Shown here one piece after another: positions 7,562-15,367 of a DNA stretch of 41,137 nucleotides. The position numbers and the translations under genes are program-made. A model generated the notes under the pieces. The model made no database searches. It was not told the origin of the DNA and saw nothing but the letters and a program-made list of their open reading frames with translations. Within the stretch, counting starts at the first letter, position 1, and the number at the start of each line of letters is the position of its first letter. Origin of the DNA: an uncultured Anaerococcus sp. (GTDB taxonomy: Bacteria > Bacillota > Clostridia > Tissierellales > Peptoniphilaceae); the NCBI RefSeq assembly GCF_937934665.1, contig NZ_CALGYW010000059.1:1-41137 (forward strand), written 5' to 3'.

Positions 7562-7918
7562 TTATGAAGCTCTTGATGTGGCTATTACTTTGATTCCTGT
7601 GTCTGCTACGTCTTCTATTAGGCAGTCGCCTATTTCTACTGGGGCCTTGATGTGGGTCTTGTTGATTTCTTCCATTACCTCACTTATCTTGCCCTTTGGG
7701 ATTGGGTTTTCAGTTTTTACTGATACTAGGTATTCGTCTGCTCCGTCTACCCTGGCTGTTGAGGTGACTGTTCTTACTGGGTTGGTAAGTTCGTCTTTGA
7801 CGTAGATTTCTCCTCTTTTACAGTTGTTTCCTGTTATATTTGTAATTTCCCCATCCTCTAAGGTAACACTTACTGTGCATCCTAGGGGACAATTTATACA
7901 AGTTAGATCTTTAATCAT
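7562..7918 (-). CDS. DUF1667 cysteine-rich protein
   Basis: This small protein of 118 residues has the motif C7-x2-C10-P-L-G-C14 and a further C33, a pattern like the Fe-S ligands at the front of molybdopterin oxidoreductases. It belongs to the DUF1667 family, whose genes commonly follow a GlpA-like and a GlpB-like gene in Firmicutes and Thermotogae. The start overlaps the stop of the GlpB-like gene in ATGA, so translation is coupled. I infer that it is an iron-sulfur subunit taking electrons from the glycerol-3-phosphate dehydrogenase complex. It has no membrane helix, so a membrane anchor like GlpC is not provided here. Family is confident; the electron acceptor is unknown. Confidence 0.85.
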   Translation of the reverse strand: MIKDLTCINCPLGCTVSVTLEDGEITNITGNNCKRGEIYVKDELTNPVRTVTSTARVDGADEYLVSVKTENPIPKGKISEVMEEINKTHIKAPVEIGDCLIEDVADTGIKVIATSRAS

Positions 7919-9174
7919 AAGCTCTCCAATCTTACTTCGATTTTTTTGCTATTTTCGTCTAGGTCGCTTTTCTTCAGGATTAAATCTTCCATTTCACCTG
8001 GTGCGAAGACTATCTTTCTCTTTTGGGCTACTTCTTTGCCATCTACTTCTAGGACTAGTCTTGATTTTTGGTAGATGTTATTTACCCTAAATCTGATTAT
8101 GACTTCATCTCTCATTGTCTTTGGTGAGATGTATTGTGGAACTGTATAGGTTACGCCGTTTCCTGGTGTTAGGTGGATTTTTTCTTCACCTTGTGGGTTA
8201 AATTCGTCTTTGATATAGGCTGCTGCGTTTTCTCCTGCAAGCTCACTTTCTTCTGTTACATAGTCTACAAGGTCATGAACGTGAAGAACGTTACCTGCTG
8301 CAAATACACCATCTATAGATGTCATCATCCTGTCAGATACTTCTGCACCCTTGGTTCTTGGATCCATCTTGATTTCTGCATCCCTACTTAATTCGTTTTC
8401 TGGGATTAGTCCTACTGATAGTAGGATAGCATCACATTCTACATATTCTTCTGTTCCTGGAATGACCTTCATGTTTTCGTCTACCTTTGATAGGTAAACA
8501 CCCTCTACCCTGTCATCTCCAACTATATCTGATATTGTTGTTGAAAAATGAAGTGGAATATCAAAGTCATCTAGACATTGAACTATATTTCTCTTTAGTC
8601 CTCCAGAGTATGGCATGATTTCTGCAACGCATTGTACCTTAGCACCTTCTAAAGTCATACGTCTTGCCATGATGAGTCCTATATCACCTGATCCTAGGAT
8701 TACTACTTTCTTACCTGGCATAAAGCCATCAAGGTTTACAAGTTTTTGAGCTGTACCTGCTGAGTATACACCTGCTGGACGGCTTCCTGGTATGTTTAGA
8801 GCTCCTCTTGGTCTTTCCCTACAACCCATGGCAAGAACTACAGCCTTAGGTTTTATTTGGAACATACCATTTTCTTCATTCATTAGGGTTAGAGTCTTAT
8901 CTGAACTAAAGTCCATTACGATAGTATCGAGCATTAGATCTATATCACGCTCTGCTACTATGTCTTCATACCTACCAGCATATTCTGGTCCAGTTAATTC
9001 TTCTTTAAACCTGTGAAGACCAAAACCATTGTGGATACATTGGTTTAGAATTCCACCAAGTTTGTTATCTCTTTCTATAATTAATACATTTTTTATACCA
9101 CAGTCATAGGCTCTAGCTGCTGCAGCAAGGCCTGCAGGACCGCCACCTACTACTACTAAATCATAATTTTTCAT
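7915..9174 (-). CDS. GlpB-like FAD/NAD oxidoreductase
   Basis: This is a 419-residue flavoprotein of the pyridine-nucleotide disulfide oxidoreductase fold. It has an FAD site GGGPAG (10-15), the motif NQCIHNGFG (44-52), a second dinucleotide site GSGDIG (161-166) and a late FAD motif GVFAAGN. The NQC motif is typical of the family found between a GlpA-like gene and a DUF1667 gene. It has an NAD-type second site, so I infer that it may hand electrons from the GlpA/DUF1667 partners to NAD or a soluble carrier. It follows glpA2 by 9 nt, with the ribosome site AGGAGAAGAC, and overlaps DUF1667 by 4 nt. The name GlpB is functional analogy only. Confidence 0.85.
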   Translation of the reverse strand: MKNYDLVVVGGGPAGLAAAARAYDCGIKNVLIIERDNKLGGILNQCIHNGFGLHRFKEELTGPEYAGRYEDIVAERDIDLMLDTIVMDFSSDKTLTLMNEENGMFQIKPKAVVLAMGCRERPRGALNIPGSRPAGVYSAGTAQKLVNLDGFMPGKKVVILGSGDIGLIMARRMTLEGAKVQCVAEIMPYSGGLKRNIVQCLDDFDIPLHFSTTISDIVGDDRVEGVYLSKVDENMKVIPGTEEYVECDAILLSVGLIPENELSRDAEIKMDPRTKGAEVSDRMMTSIDGVFAAGNVLHVHDLVDYVTEESELAGENAAAYIKDEFNPQGEEKIHLTPGNGVTYTVPQYISPKTMRDEVIIRFRVNNIYQKSRLVLEVDGKEVAQKRKIVFAPGEMEDLILKKSDLDENSKKIEVRLESL

Positions 9175-9183
9175 TGTCTTCTC

Positions 9184-10605
9184 CTACTTCACTCTTCCAT
9201 CAACATAGTAAGAATCTTTTGAGTTTTTAACTACATCTGACTTATCACGATCAAGCTCACGAGCTAAGATTTCCATTAGATGTGGTAAGCAGAATCCGCC
9301 CTGGCATCTTCCAGCGCTAGCTCTAACACGTCTTTTTATGCCATCTACAGTTGTTGCTCCAAGTGGTCTATTGATTGCATCTACAATCTCACCTTCTGTT
9401 ACAGATTCACATCTGCAGATAATCTTGCCGTAAAGTTTGTTTTTCTTGATAAGTTCAGAATGTTCTTCAACACTCATTTCTATAGTTTTTGGAATTGGTT
9501 TTCTGTCATAGGTAAAGTCTTCATTTTCTTCAAATTCGTACTTATCTGCAACAAGATTTGCCATATACTTACCTATAGCTGGAGATGAGGTAAGACCTGG
9601 TGATTCTATACCTACACAGTCAAAGAAACCTTCTTCGCTTTCTTGTAAAATAAAGTCGCCGCCTACTTCGTGGGCTCTGTTACCTGAGAAAGAAGTAATT
9701 ACCATTCTTACTGGTACGTTTTTAACAGTGTGGTTTGATTTTTCAACAACTTCTTCAAGTCTTTCTCTTGTTGATCTTCTATCGTTTTTATCATCTACAA
9801 AGTCTGAAGTTGGTCCTACAAGAGTATTGTTGTCTATAGTTGGTGTAACTAAGATACCCTTACCCTTGTCAGATGGAAGGTTAAACATAACGTGGTTTAC
9901 AAAACCAGATGTTTCCTTATCTAGTAGGAGGTATTCACCTCGACGAGCCTTGATTTTATATTTTGTATCAGAGACTTGGTTGTGTATCTCATCAGAATAA
10001 ACACCAGCACAGTTGATAACTGCCTTAGTTTCAAAGTCGCCATTGTTTGTATTAAGAACCCAGTGGTCATCTTTTCTTTCGATTTTTTCTACTTTTGTAT
10101 TAAATTTATAGTCTACACCGTTTATATTTGATACTTCTGCATAGGCTATGTTCATTAAAAATGGATCTAAGATTCCAGCTTCTTCACAATATAAAGAAGC
10201 TACAACATCGTCAGTGATGTTATCTTCTAGAGCTAGTGTCTCTTCTCTATTTAAGATTTTCATGCCCTTTACGCCATTTTCTATACCATAATCATAAAGT
10301 TTTTGTAGATTTGGCATATCTTTTTCATCGTGGCATAGAACGAGGGTTCCAATTTTTTTGTAAGGGAAGGCAAATAATTTACTTTCCTCTTCCATCATTT
10401 GGTTACCTTCTACATTGAATTTTGCCTTTAGAGTACCTGGCACAGCGTCATAACCACCGTGGCAAATACCTGAGTTAGCCTTGGTTGTTTCTGTACAAAC
10501 ATCCTCATTTTTTTCAAGTAATAAAAATTTTCCTTTTTTCTTTGATAGGTGAGCTGCAACTGAAGCGCCAACAACTCCTCCACCAATTATTATTACATCA
10601 AACAT
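9184..10605 (-). CDS. glpA: GlpA-type FAD glycerol-3-phosphate dehydrogenase, second copy
   Basis: This 473-residue paralogue of the protein at 4877-6358 has GGGVVG (8-13) for FAD in a DAO domain. Its C-terminal BFD-like [2Fe-2S] domain uses C387, C389, C424 and C429. I place the start at 10605, behind AAAAGGAGC; an in-frame start at 10650 would lie at the leader terminator. It is first in an operon with the GlpB-like and DUF1667 genes, making this the likely complete glycerol-3-phosphate dehydrogenase set. Its promoter lies at the very end of glpK and is followed by a leader terminator, so glpK transcripts may also read in. Confidence 0.88.
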   Translation of the reverse strand: MFDVIIIGGGVVGASVAAHLSKKKGKFLLLEKNEDVCTETTKANSGICHGGYDAVPGTLKAKFNVEGNQMMEEESKLFAFPYKKIGTLVLCHDEKDMPNLQKLYDYGIENGVKGMKILNREETLALEDNITDDVVASLYCEEAGILDPFLMNIAYAEVSNINGVDYKFNTKVEKIERKDDHWVLNTNNGDFETKAVINCAGVYSDEIHNQVSDTKYKIKARRGEYLLLDKETSGFVNHVMFNLPSDKGKGILVTPTIDNNTLVGPTSDFVDDKNDRRSTRERLEEVVEKSNHTVKNVPVRMVITSFSGNRAHEVGGDFILQESEEGFFDCVGIESPGLTSSPAIGKYMANLVADKYEFEENEDFTYDRKPIPKTIEMSVEEHSELIKKNKLYGKIICRCESVTEGEIVDAINRPLGATTVDGIKRRVRASAGRCQGGFCLPHLMEILARELDRDKSDVVKNSKDSYYVDGRVK

Positions 10606-10635
10606 ATTTGCTCCTTTTATGTAAAAAACTATATA

Positions 10636-10671
10636 GAAAAACGAGCGCAAGTATCCTCATACTTACGCTCG
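10636..10671 (-). terminator. Leader terminator of glpA2 operon (GlpP target)
   Basis: This is the strongest hairpin of the set: 13 bp (10659-10671 with 10642-10654, one G-U pair), a 4-base loop, then five T on the minus strand. It lies 23 nt after the predicted start point and about 30 nt before the start codon. It is led in by purine-rich CGGAGAGAAG. It also stands between glpK and glpA2 and so can end glpP-glpK transcripts. Confidence 0.8.
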
Positions 10672-10700
10672 CTTCTCTCCGTTCTTATTAATTTAATATT

Positions 10701-10729
10701 ATTATACTACGATTTTAATTTTAAATCAA
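10701..10729 (-). promoter_or_regulatory. Promoter of glpA2 operon
   Basis: On the minus strand TTGATT (10729-10724), a 17-base spacer and TATAAT (10706-10701). It sits immediately downstream of the glpK stop codon. No cre-like box is seen here, unlike the other three glycerol promoters. Confidence 0.7.
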
Positions 10730-10731
10730 TA

Positions 10732-12237
10732 TCATTCTTCATAGTGTTTTGCCCAGTCAAAAGACCTAGCTATAGCTCTTTGCCAGTTTCTATCTTTCTT
10801 ATCTCTTTCTTCTCTAGAGATTTCTGGTTCAAAAGTTTTATCAACTAGTCTATATTCTCTAATTTCATCCTTATCTTTATAATAGCCTGTTGCAAGACCA
10901 GCTAGATATGAAGCACCTAGTGCAGTTGTTTCTAGAGTTTGTGGTCTTTCTACATTTGTTTGAATCATGTCAGCTTGGAATTGCATTAGGAAGTTGTTTG
11001 CACTTGCACCACCGTCTACTTTTAGTTCATGAAGTGGGTGACCAGCGTCTCTTTCCATTGATGCTAATACGTCGTTTGTTAGATAAGCAAGTGATTCTAG
11101 GGTCGCTCTTACGATGTGATATTTGCTTGTACCACGAGTTAAACCTACTATAGCTCCTCTAGCATATGGGTCCCAATATGGAGCACCAAGTCCTGTGAAT
11201 GCTGGAACTACGTAGCAACCATTTGTATCATCTACTTTTGTTGCCATGTATTCAGTATCATCTGCAGCGTCAACTATTCTTAATTGGTCTCTTAGCCATT
11301 GGATAGCAGAACCTGCAACAAAGATTGAACCTTCTAGGGCATAGTCTACTTTACCTTCCTCAAGACCCCAAGCAATTGTTGTAACTAAGCCGTTGTCAGA
11401 ATCAACAGCATCATCACCAGTATTCATAAGTAGGAAGGCACCTGTACCATAGGTATTTTTAGCATCTCCCTTTTCAAAGCAAGTTTGACCAAATAAAGCT
11501 GCTTGTTGGTCACCTGCTATACCTGATATCTTAATTTCGCCATCAAAATATCCTGAGAAGGTCTTACCATATACATATGAAGATGGTTTAACTTCTGGAA
11601 GCATGCATTTTGGAATATTTAGCATCTCTAGAAGTTCATCATCCCATTCAAGAGTGTGGATATTAAAGATCATAGTTCTTGATGCATTTGAATAGTCTGT
11701 TACGTGAACCTTACCACGAGTTAGGTTGTAAACTAACCATGTATCAACTGTACCAAATAAAAGTTCGCCATTTTCAGCTCTTTCTTGGCCATTTTCTATA
11801 TTATCAAGGATCCATCTAATTTTTGTAGCAGAGAAATATGGGTCTACAACTAGGCCGGTTTTTTCTTTAACCATGCCTCTATAGCCATCTTTAACAAGCT
11901 GATCTGCCATATCTGCAGTTCTTCTACATTGCCAAACGATTGCATTATAAACAGGTTTACCGGTATCCTTTTCCCAAACTATAGTAGTCTCCCTTTGGTT
12001 TGTTATACCAATGGCCTCTATGTCTTCTGCACTAGCACCTAGTTTTGCCATGGCTTCAGTACATACCCCTATTTGGGTTGACCAGATTTCAGTAGCATCG
12101 TGTTCTACCCAGCCTGGGTGTGGGAAAAATTGTGTAAATTCTTTTTGAGCTACAGACATAATCTCACCCTTTTTATTGAAGATTATAGCTCTGTTACTTG
12201 TTGTTCCGGCATCTAATGCCATAATGTACTTAGTCAT
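10732..12237 (-). CDS. glpK: Glycerol kinase
   Basis: This 501-residue FGGY-family kinase phosphorylates glycerol to glycerol 3-phosphate. It has the N-terminal phosphate motif DAGTTSNR (9-16), the catalytic Asp in AGDQQAA (D243) and the C-terminal GGASANNF. The start is the ATG at 12237 behind AAAGGAG. It lies 10 nt after the antiterminator gene glpP and is probably transcribed with it. The segment around residues 224-232 reads GKTFSGYFD, where many Firmicute glycerol kinases have YHFYG with the His phosphorylated by HPr. That His is absent, so direct PTS activation is unlikely. Its product feeds the GlpA-type dehydrogenases nearby and is the inducer of GlpP. Confidence 0.96.
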   Translation of the reverse strand: MTKYIMALDAGTTSNRAIIFNKKGEIMSVAQKEFTQFFPHPGWVEHDATEIWSTQIGVCTEAMAKLGASAEDIEAIGITNQRETTIVWEKDTGKPVYNAIVWQCRRTADMADQLVKDGYRGMVKEKTGLVVDPYFSATKIRWILDNIENGQERAENGELLFGTVDTWLVYNLTRGKVHVTDYSNASRTMIFNIHTLEWDDELLEMLNIPKCMLPEVKPSSYVYGKTFSGYFDGEIKISGIAGDQQAALFGQTCFEKGDAKNTYGTGAFLLMNTGDDAVDSDNGLVTTIAWGLEEGKVDYALEGSIFVAGSAIQWLRDQLRIVDAADDTEYMATKVDDTNGCYVVPAFTGLGAPYWDPYARGAIVGLTRGTSKYHIVRATLESLAYLTNDVLASMERDAGHPLHELKVDGGASANNFLMQFQADMIQTNVERPQTLETTALGASYLAGLATGYYKDKDEIREYRLVDKTFEPEISREERDKKDRNWQRAIARSFDWAKHYEE

Positions 12238-12247
12238 ATCTACTCCT

Positions 12248-12820
12248 TTACATTTTCCATACTTCATAATTAGAACTTGAGACCGCAATGGCACCAGCAT
12301 TTAGGGCATCAATAACATCGGACTTATCCCTTATAAGGCCCCCTGCTACTAGGGGTATGGCAGTCCTTTTGCTAATCTCTGTCACCATCTTAGGCATGAT
12401 ACCTGGTAGGACCTCCAAAAGATCTGCGGAGATATTTTTTAAAGTCTCCTTGACACTTTCGTAAGATAGGCTATCTAAGAGGAAGAACCTAAATACTGTA
12501 CTTAGACCAATCCTCCTTGCCTCATAGGCATTTTGGGCCCTGGTTGTGATAATTCCATCAGCTCTGGTGTATTTTTTGATAAAGCTAGGCGAGTAGTGCG
12601 ATGATGAGAGTCCTTCGATTAGGTTTTCGTGGACAAAGACTATCTTATCCTTATCTTTTAGCTTATCGACAATAGTGGGAATCGTTTCTATACTCCCAAA
12701 TAGTACAAAGACAATTTTATTATCTTCGTAATCATCCTTAAGACATTCTCTTAAGTCTTTGCCATCCTTAATGGCCATTATAACTGGATTTTCATACAAC
12801 ACTTCTTTAATATCTAGCAT
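12248..12820 (-). CDS. glpP: GlpP, glycerol-3-phosphate-responsive antiterminator
   Basis: This 190-residue protein of the GlpP family has a TIM-barrel-like fold and binds leader RNA in the presence of glycerol 3-phosphate. Recognisable parts are the FVHENLIEGLSS stretch, the DGIITTR segment, LPGIMPK, and GGLIRDK near the C-terminus. The start at 12820 follows AGGGAGAG. In Bacillus, GlpP allows read-through of a terminator in the glpD leader. Here four transcription units, including that of glpP itself, carry a terminator 20-31 nt after the start point. I infer that GlpP controls all four and its own synthesis. It is promoter-proximal in the glpP-glpK unit. Confidence 0.92.
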   Translation of the reverse strand: MLDIKEVLYENPVIMAIKDGKDLRECLKDDYEDNKIVFVLFGSIETIPTIVDKLKDKDKIVFVHENLIEGLSSSHYSPSFIKKYTRADGIITTRAQNAYEARRIGLSTVFRFFLLDSLSYESVKETLKNISADLLEVLPGIMPKMVTEISKRTAIPLVAGGLIRDKSDVIDALNAGAIAVSSSNYEVWKM

Positions 12821-12836
12821 ATCTCTCCCTAAACAC

Positions 12837-12867
12837 ATAAAACGAGCCTAAAATTAATCAAGCTCGT
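12837..12867 (-). terminator. Leader terminator of glpP-glpK (GlpP target)
   Basis: ACGAGC (12867-12862) pairs with GCTCGT (12847-12842), followed by four T on the minus strand. It lies about 20 nt after the start point and is led in by GAGAGAGA. The short T tract makes it the weakest of the four leader terminators. Confidence 0.6.
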
Positions 12868-12893
12868 CTCTCTCATTATTATCATGTGTATTT

Positions 12894-12922
12894 ATAGTAT
12901 CATATATTTATTTTTTTTGCAA
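12894..12922 (-). promoter_or_regulatory. Promoter of glpP-glpK
   Basis: On the minus strand TTGCAA (12922-12917), a 17-base spacer and TACTAT (12899-12894). An A/T-rich stretch upstream is nearly identical to that of the DeoR operon promoter. Confidence 0.65.
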
Positions 12923-12931
12923 GTGTTTTCA
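12918..12931 (-). promoter_or_regulatory. cre box over glpP -35
   Basis: On the minus strand TGAAAACACTTGCA matches TGNAANCGNTNNCA except for A in place of the central G, the same deviation as in the glpF box. It overlaps the -35 hexamer, and the same 14 bases occur at 17437-17450. Confidence 0.6.
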
Positions 12932-12947
12932 TAAAATTTTTATTATA

Positions 12948-12973
12948 ATTAAAAAGTGGCTAAAAGCCACTTT
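12948..12973 (-). terminator. Terminator of the acid-sugar operon
   Basis: AAAGTGGC (12973-12966) pairs with GCCACTTT (12960-12953) around a 5-base loop, followed by T residues on the minus strand. It starts right at the stop codon of the GntP gene. Confidence 0.85.
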
Positions 12974-14353
12974 CTAACCAAATATAAAGTTTAATATAAC
13001 AATAGATATAAAACCTACTGCCCATGCTATAGTTGAAACTACAGAGTATCCCCCGATTTGTTCTTTAGCTTCTGTTAAACCTAAGGACCTATTAACAACC
13101 CAGAAAAACGAGTCGTTAAAGTATGAGAAGAATATTGAGCCAACACAAGCAGATAGGGTTGCAAAAACTGGATCAACACCTAAAGGTATAACTATAGGGG
13201 CTGATATAGATGCTGCTGTTAGCATGGCTACTGTACCAGACCCTTGGATAAACCTAATCAGTGTCGCAATTATAAACGGAAGTAAGAGTGCATTGATATT
13301 CATTGTAGATATATAATTTGCTATATCATTACCTACTCCTGAATCTGTTAGTACCCTACCTAGGGCTCCACCGCCTCCAGTAACAAGGATAATTATCCCT
13401 GCCGATTGTATACCAGTTTCCATTTCTGTTATTACACTGTGCCTGTCCATTCCTTTTGTTAGGGTAAATATTGCTATCAGTAAACCAAAACCTACCGCCA
13501 CAATAGGTGTACCTATAAACATCAAAGCCTCAAGTAAAGGACTGGTTTCAACTTTACCAACCTTTATTAGGGTTGATATTATGGTATTTATCAATATCAA
13601 AATTATAGGTGCTACTATTGGTAAAAACGCAGTAAATGTTGATGGCATATCTTCATCATCATCAAAAGTAAAGTCACTTGCTTTAATCTCAGACATTCTA
13701 TCTGGTCTAATCCAATCACCATTTTCATCAGGTAGTTGGTAGACTTTTTTGCCATACCAGTTTGCATAAACTAGTGTTGATATTACCATAGGGATGGCTA
13801 TTAGTATACCCCAAAGTATTACAGCGCCTACATTTGCCCCAAATATACCGGCGGCACCAACAGGGCCTGGTGTAGGTGGTACCACTGTATGGGTTATAAC
13901 CAAGCCTGAAGCTAGGGCAAGTCCAAGGGTTATAACTGACTTTCTTGTAGATCTAGACAGAGCCTTGGCCACAGGAAATAAGATTACAAATCCTGAGTCA
14001 CAATATATAGGAATCGAAACTAAGAAACCCGTAATTGTCATTGCTAAATCTTCCCTACCTTTACCAAATATTTTTATAAAGGTATGAGCCATCCTCTTGG
14101 CAGCGTTTGATACTTCAAATAATTGGCCCATCATAACACCAAAACCAATTATTATACCAATAGATCCCAGAGTCCCTCCAAAACCACCTGTTACACTGTC
14201 TATAACCTCGTCATAAGTCATCCCACCTGATACACCTATAAAAATTGCTGTTATGATTAAGGCAAGAAAAGTGTGAATTTTTGTCTTTACAATCATTCCT
14301 ATAAGCAGGATTAGACCTATCAGTAAGGCAAATAAAATCCTAGTATCGTTCAT
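12974..14353 (-). CDS. GntP-family acid-sugar permease
   Basis: This 459-residue, very hydrophobic transporter of the GntP/gluconate permease family has about twelve membrane helices and a charged cytoplasmic stretch near residues 205-230. Family marks include the GFGVMMGQL region, the Pro/Gly-rich HTVVPPTPGPVGAA and the C-terminal SYFNDSFFW. Family members take up gluconate and other sugar acids with protons. It is last in the operon with a DeoR regulator, a DUF1537 kinase and a PdxA2-like dehydrogenase, so I infer D-threonate or D-erythronate as the substrate. The ATG follows AAAGGATG and lies 10 nt after pdxA2. A strong terminator begins at its stop codon. Confidence 0.9.
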   Translation of the reverse strand: MNDTRILFALLIGLILLIGMIVKTKIHTFLALIITAIFIGVSGGMTYDEVIDSVTGGFGGTLGSIGIIIGFGVMMGQLFEVSNAAKRMAHTFIKIFGKGREDLAMTITGFLVSIPIYCDSGFVILFPVAKALSRSTRKSVITLGLALASGLVITHTVVPPTPGPVGAAGIFGANVGAVILWGILIAIPMVISTLVYANWYGKKVYQLPDENGDWIRPDRMSEIKASDFTFDDDEDMPSTFTAFLPIVAPIILILINTIISTLIKVGKVETSPLLEALMFIGTPIVAVGFGLLIAIFTLTKGMDRHSVITEMETGIQSAGIIILVTGGGGALGRVLTDSGVGNDIANYISTMNINALLLPFIIATLIRFIQGSGTVAMLTAASISAPIVIPLGVDPVFATLSACVGSIFFSYFNDSFFWVVNRSLGLTEAKEQIGGYSVVSTIAWAVGFISIVILNFIFG

Positions 14354-14363
14354 AAGTCATCCT

Positions 14364-15362
14364 TTATTTTTCTTTTTTAAAGTATGGACCGTATTTAGCT
14401 GCAAGTTTTACTGCTTCAACCATACTTACTTCAGAAGCTATATTTTTACCTGCCACATCAAAAGCAGTTCCGTGGTCTACTGATGTTCTTAAGAATGGCA
14501 TTGAGTTTGTAAGTGAGATTGTCTTCATGAAATTATAGGTCTTTGTTGCTATATGTCCTTGATCGTGATATAGAGAAAGGACAGCTGCATACTTTCCTTG
14601 AAGACCTTGAGCAAATACTGAGTCAGCTCCTATAGGACCTACTACATCTATACCTCTCTTTTGAGCTTCTTTAATCGCAGGTTCTATTTCATCAACCTCT
14701 TCATAGCCAAATAAACCATGTTCACCAGAGTGAGGGTTTAGGCCAGCTACCGCTAAAGTTCCTTCTACTCCAAGTCTGTGCATAGCTTCTGTACTTCTTT
14801 CAATATAATCTAGAACCCTATCGTATTTAACTTGATCAATGGCATCTTTCAAAGATAAGTGTCTTGATAGGAAAAATACTCTCAAACCTTCTACTTCAAA
14901 CATGGTTAACGGGTCATGGACTCCTGATATATCTTCAAACATTTCAGTATGACCTATGTATGGTACTTCAGCTGCTCTTAAAGATTCTTTATTTATTGGA
15001 CTTGTCGCAACAGATTCTACATCACCATTCATAGCAAGTTCTCCAGCTTTAAATATATATTCATAAGCAGCCTTGCCACACTCAGCACTAACTTCACCAA
15101 ATTCATAGTCTTTAGACATATTTTTAAGGTCTATTAGGTCAATTGTTCCAAATTCATACTTACCATCTTCAACATTTTCAATTAAGTTGATTTTTAAATC
15201 TAAACCTGTTCCTTCTAAAGCTCTTTCTAGAACATTTTTATCACCTACTAAAACTATATCAGCTTCGTCATAAAGCTCTTTTACATTGAATGTTTTTGCT
15301 ACGATTTCTGGACCTATACCTGCTGGGTCACCTAATGTTACTGCTATTCTACTTCTTTCCAT
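14364..15362 (-). CDS. pdxA2: PdxA2-like 4-phospho-acid-sugar dehydrogenase
   Basis: This 332-residue protein of the PdxA family begins with the TLGDPAGIGPE motif (9-19). Metal-site histidines are at H168 or nearby, H211 (NPHSGEHG) and H266 (YHDQGH), followed by DHGTAFD. True PdxA makes the pyridoxal precursor. PdxA2 members next to DUF1537 kinases instead oxidise 4-phospho-D-threonate or 4-phospho-D-erythronate; the keto acid loses CO2 to give dihydroxyacetone phosphate. The gene lies 5 nt after the kinase gene and before a GntP transporter, which supports the catabolic role. No other vitamin B6 gene is in sight. The ATG at 15362 follows GGAG. Family is certain; the PdxA2 role rests on context. 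Confidence 0.9.
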   Translation of the reverse strand: MERSRIAVTLGDPAGIGPEIVAKTFNVKELYDEADIVLVGDKNVLERALEGTGLDLKINLIENVEDGKYEFGTIDLIDLKNMSKDYEFGEVSAECGKAAYEYIFKAGELAMNGDVESVATSPINKESLRAAEVPYIGHTEMFEDISGVHDPLTMFEVEGLRVFFLSRHLSLKDAIDQVKYDRVLDYIERSTEAMHRLGVEGTLAVAGLNPHSGEHGLFGYEEVDEIEPAIKEAQKRGIDVVGPIGADSVFAQGLQGKYAAVLSLYHDQGHIATKTYNFMKTISLTNSMPFLRTSVDHGTAFDVAGKNIASEVSMVEAVKLAAKYGPYFKKEK

Positions 15363-15367
15363 AATAA

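Noticed and set aside
14364..15362. True PdxA of vitamin B6 synthesis
   Set aside because: It is operonic with a DUF1537 kinase, GntP permease and DeoR regulator, and no other pdx gene is near; PdxA2 is more likely.
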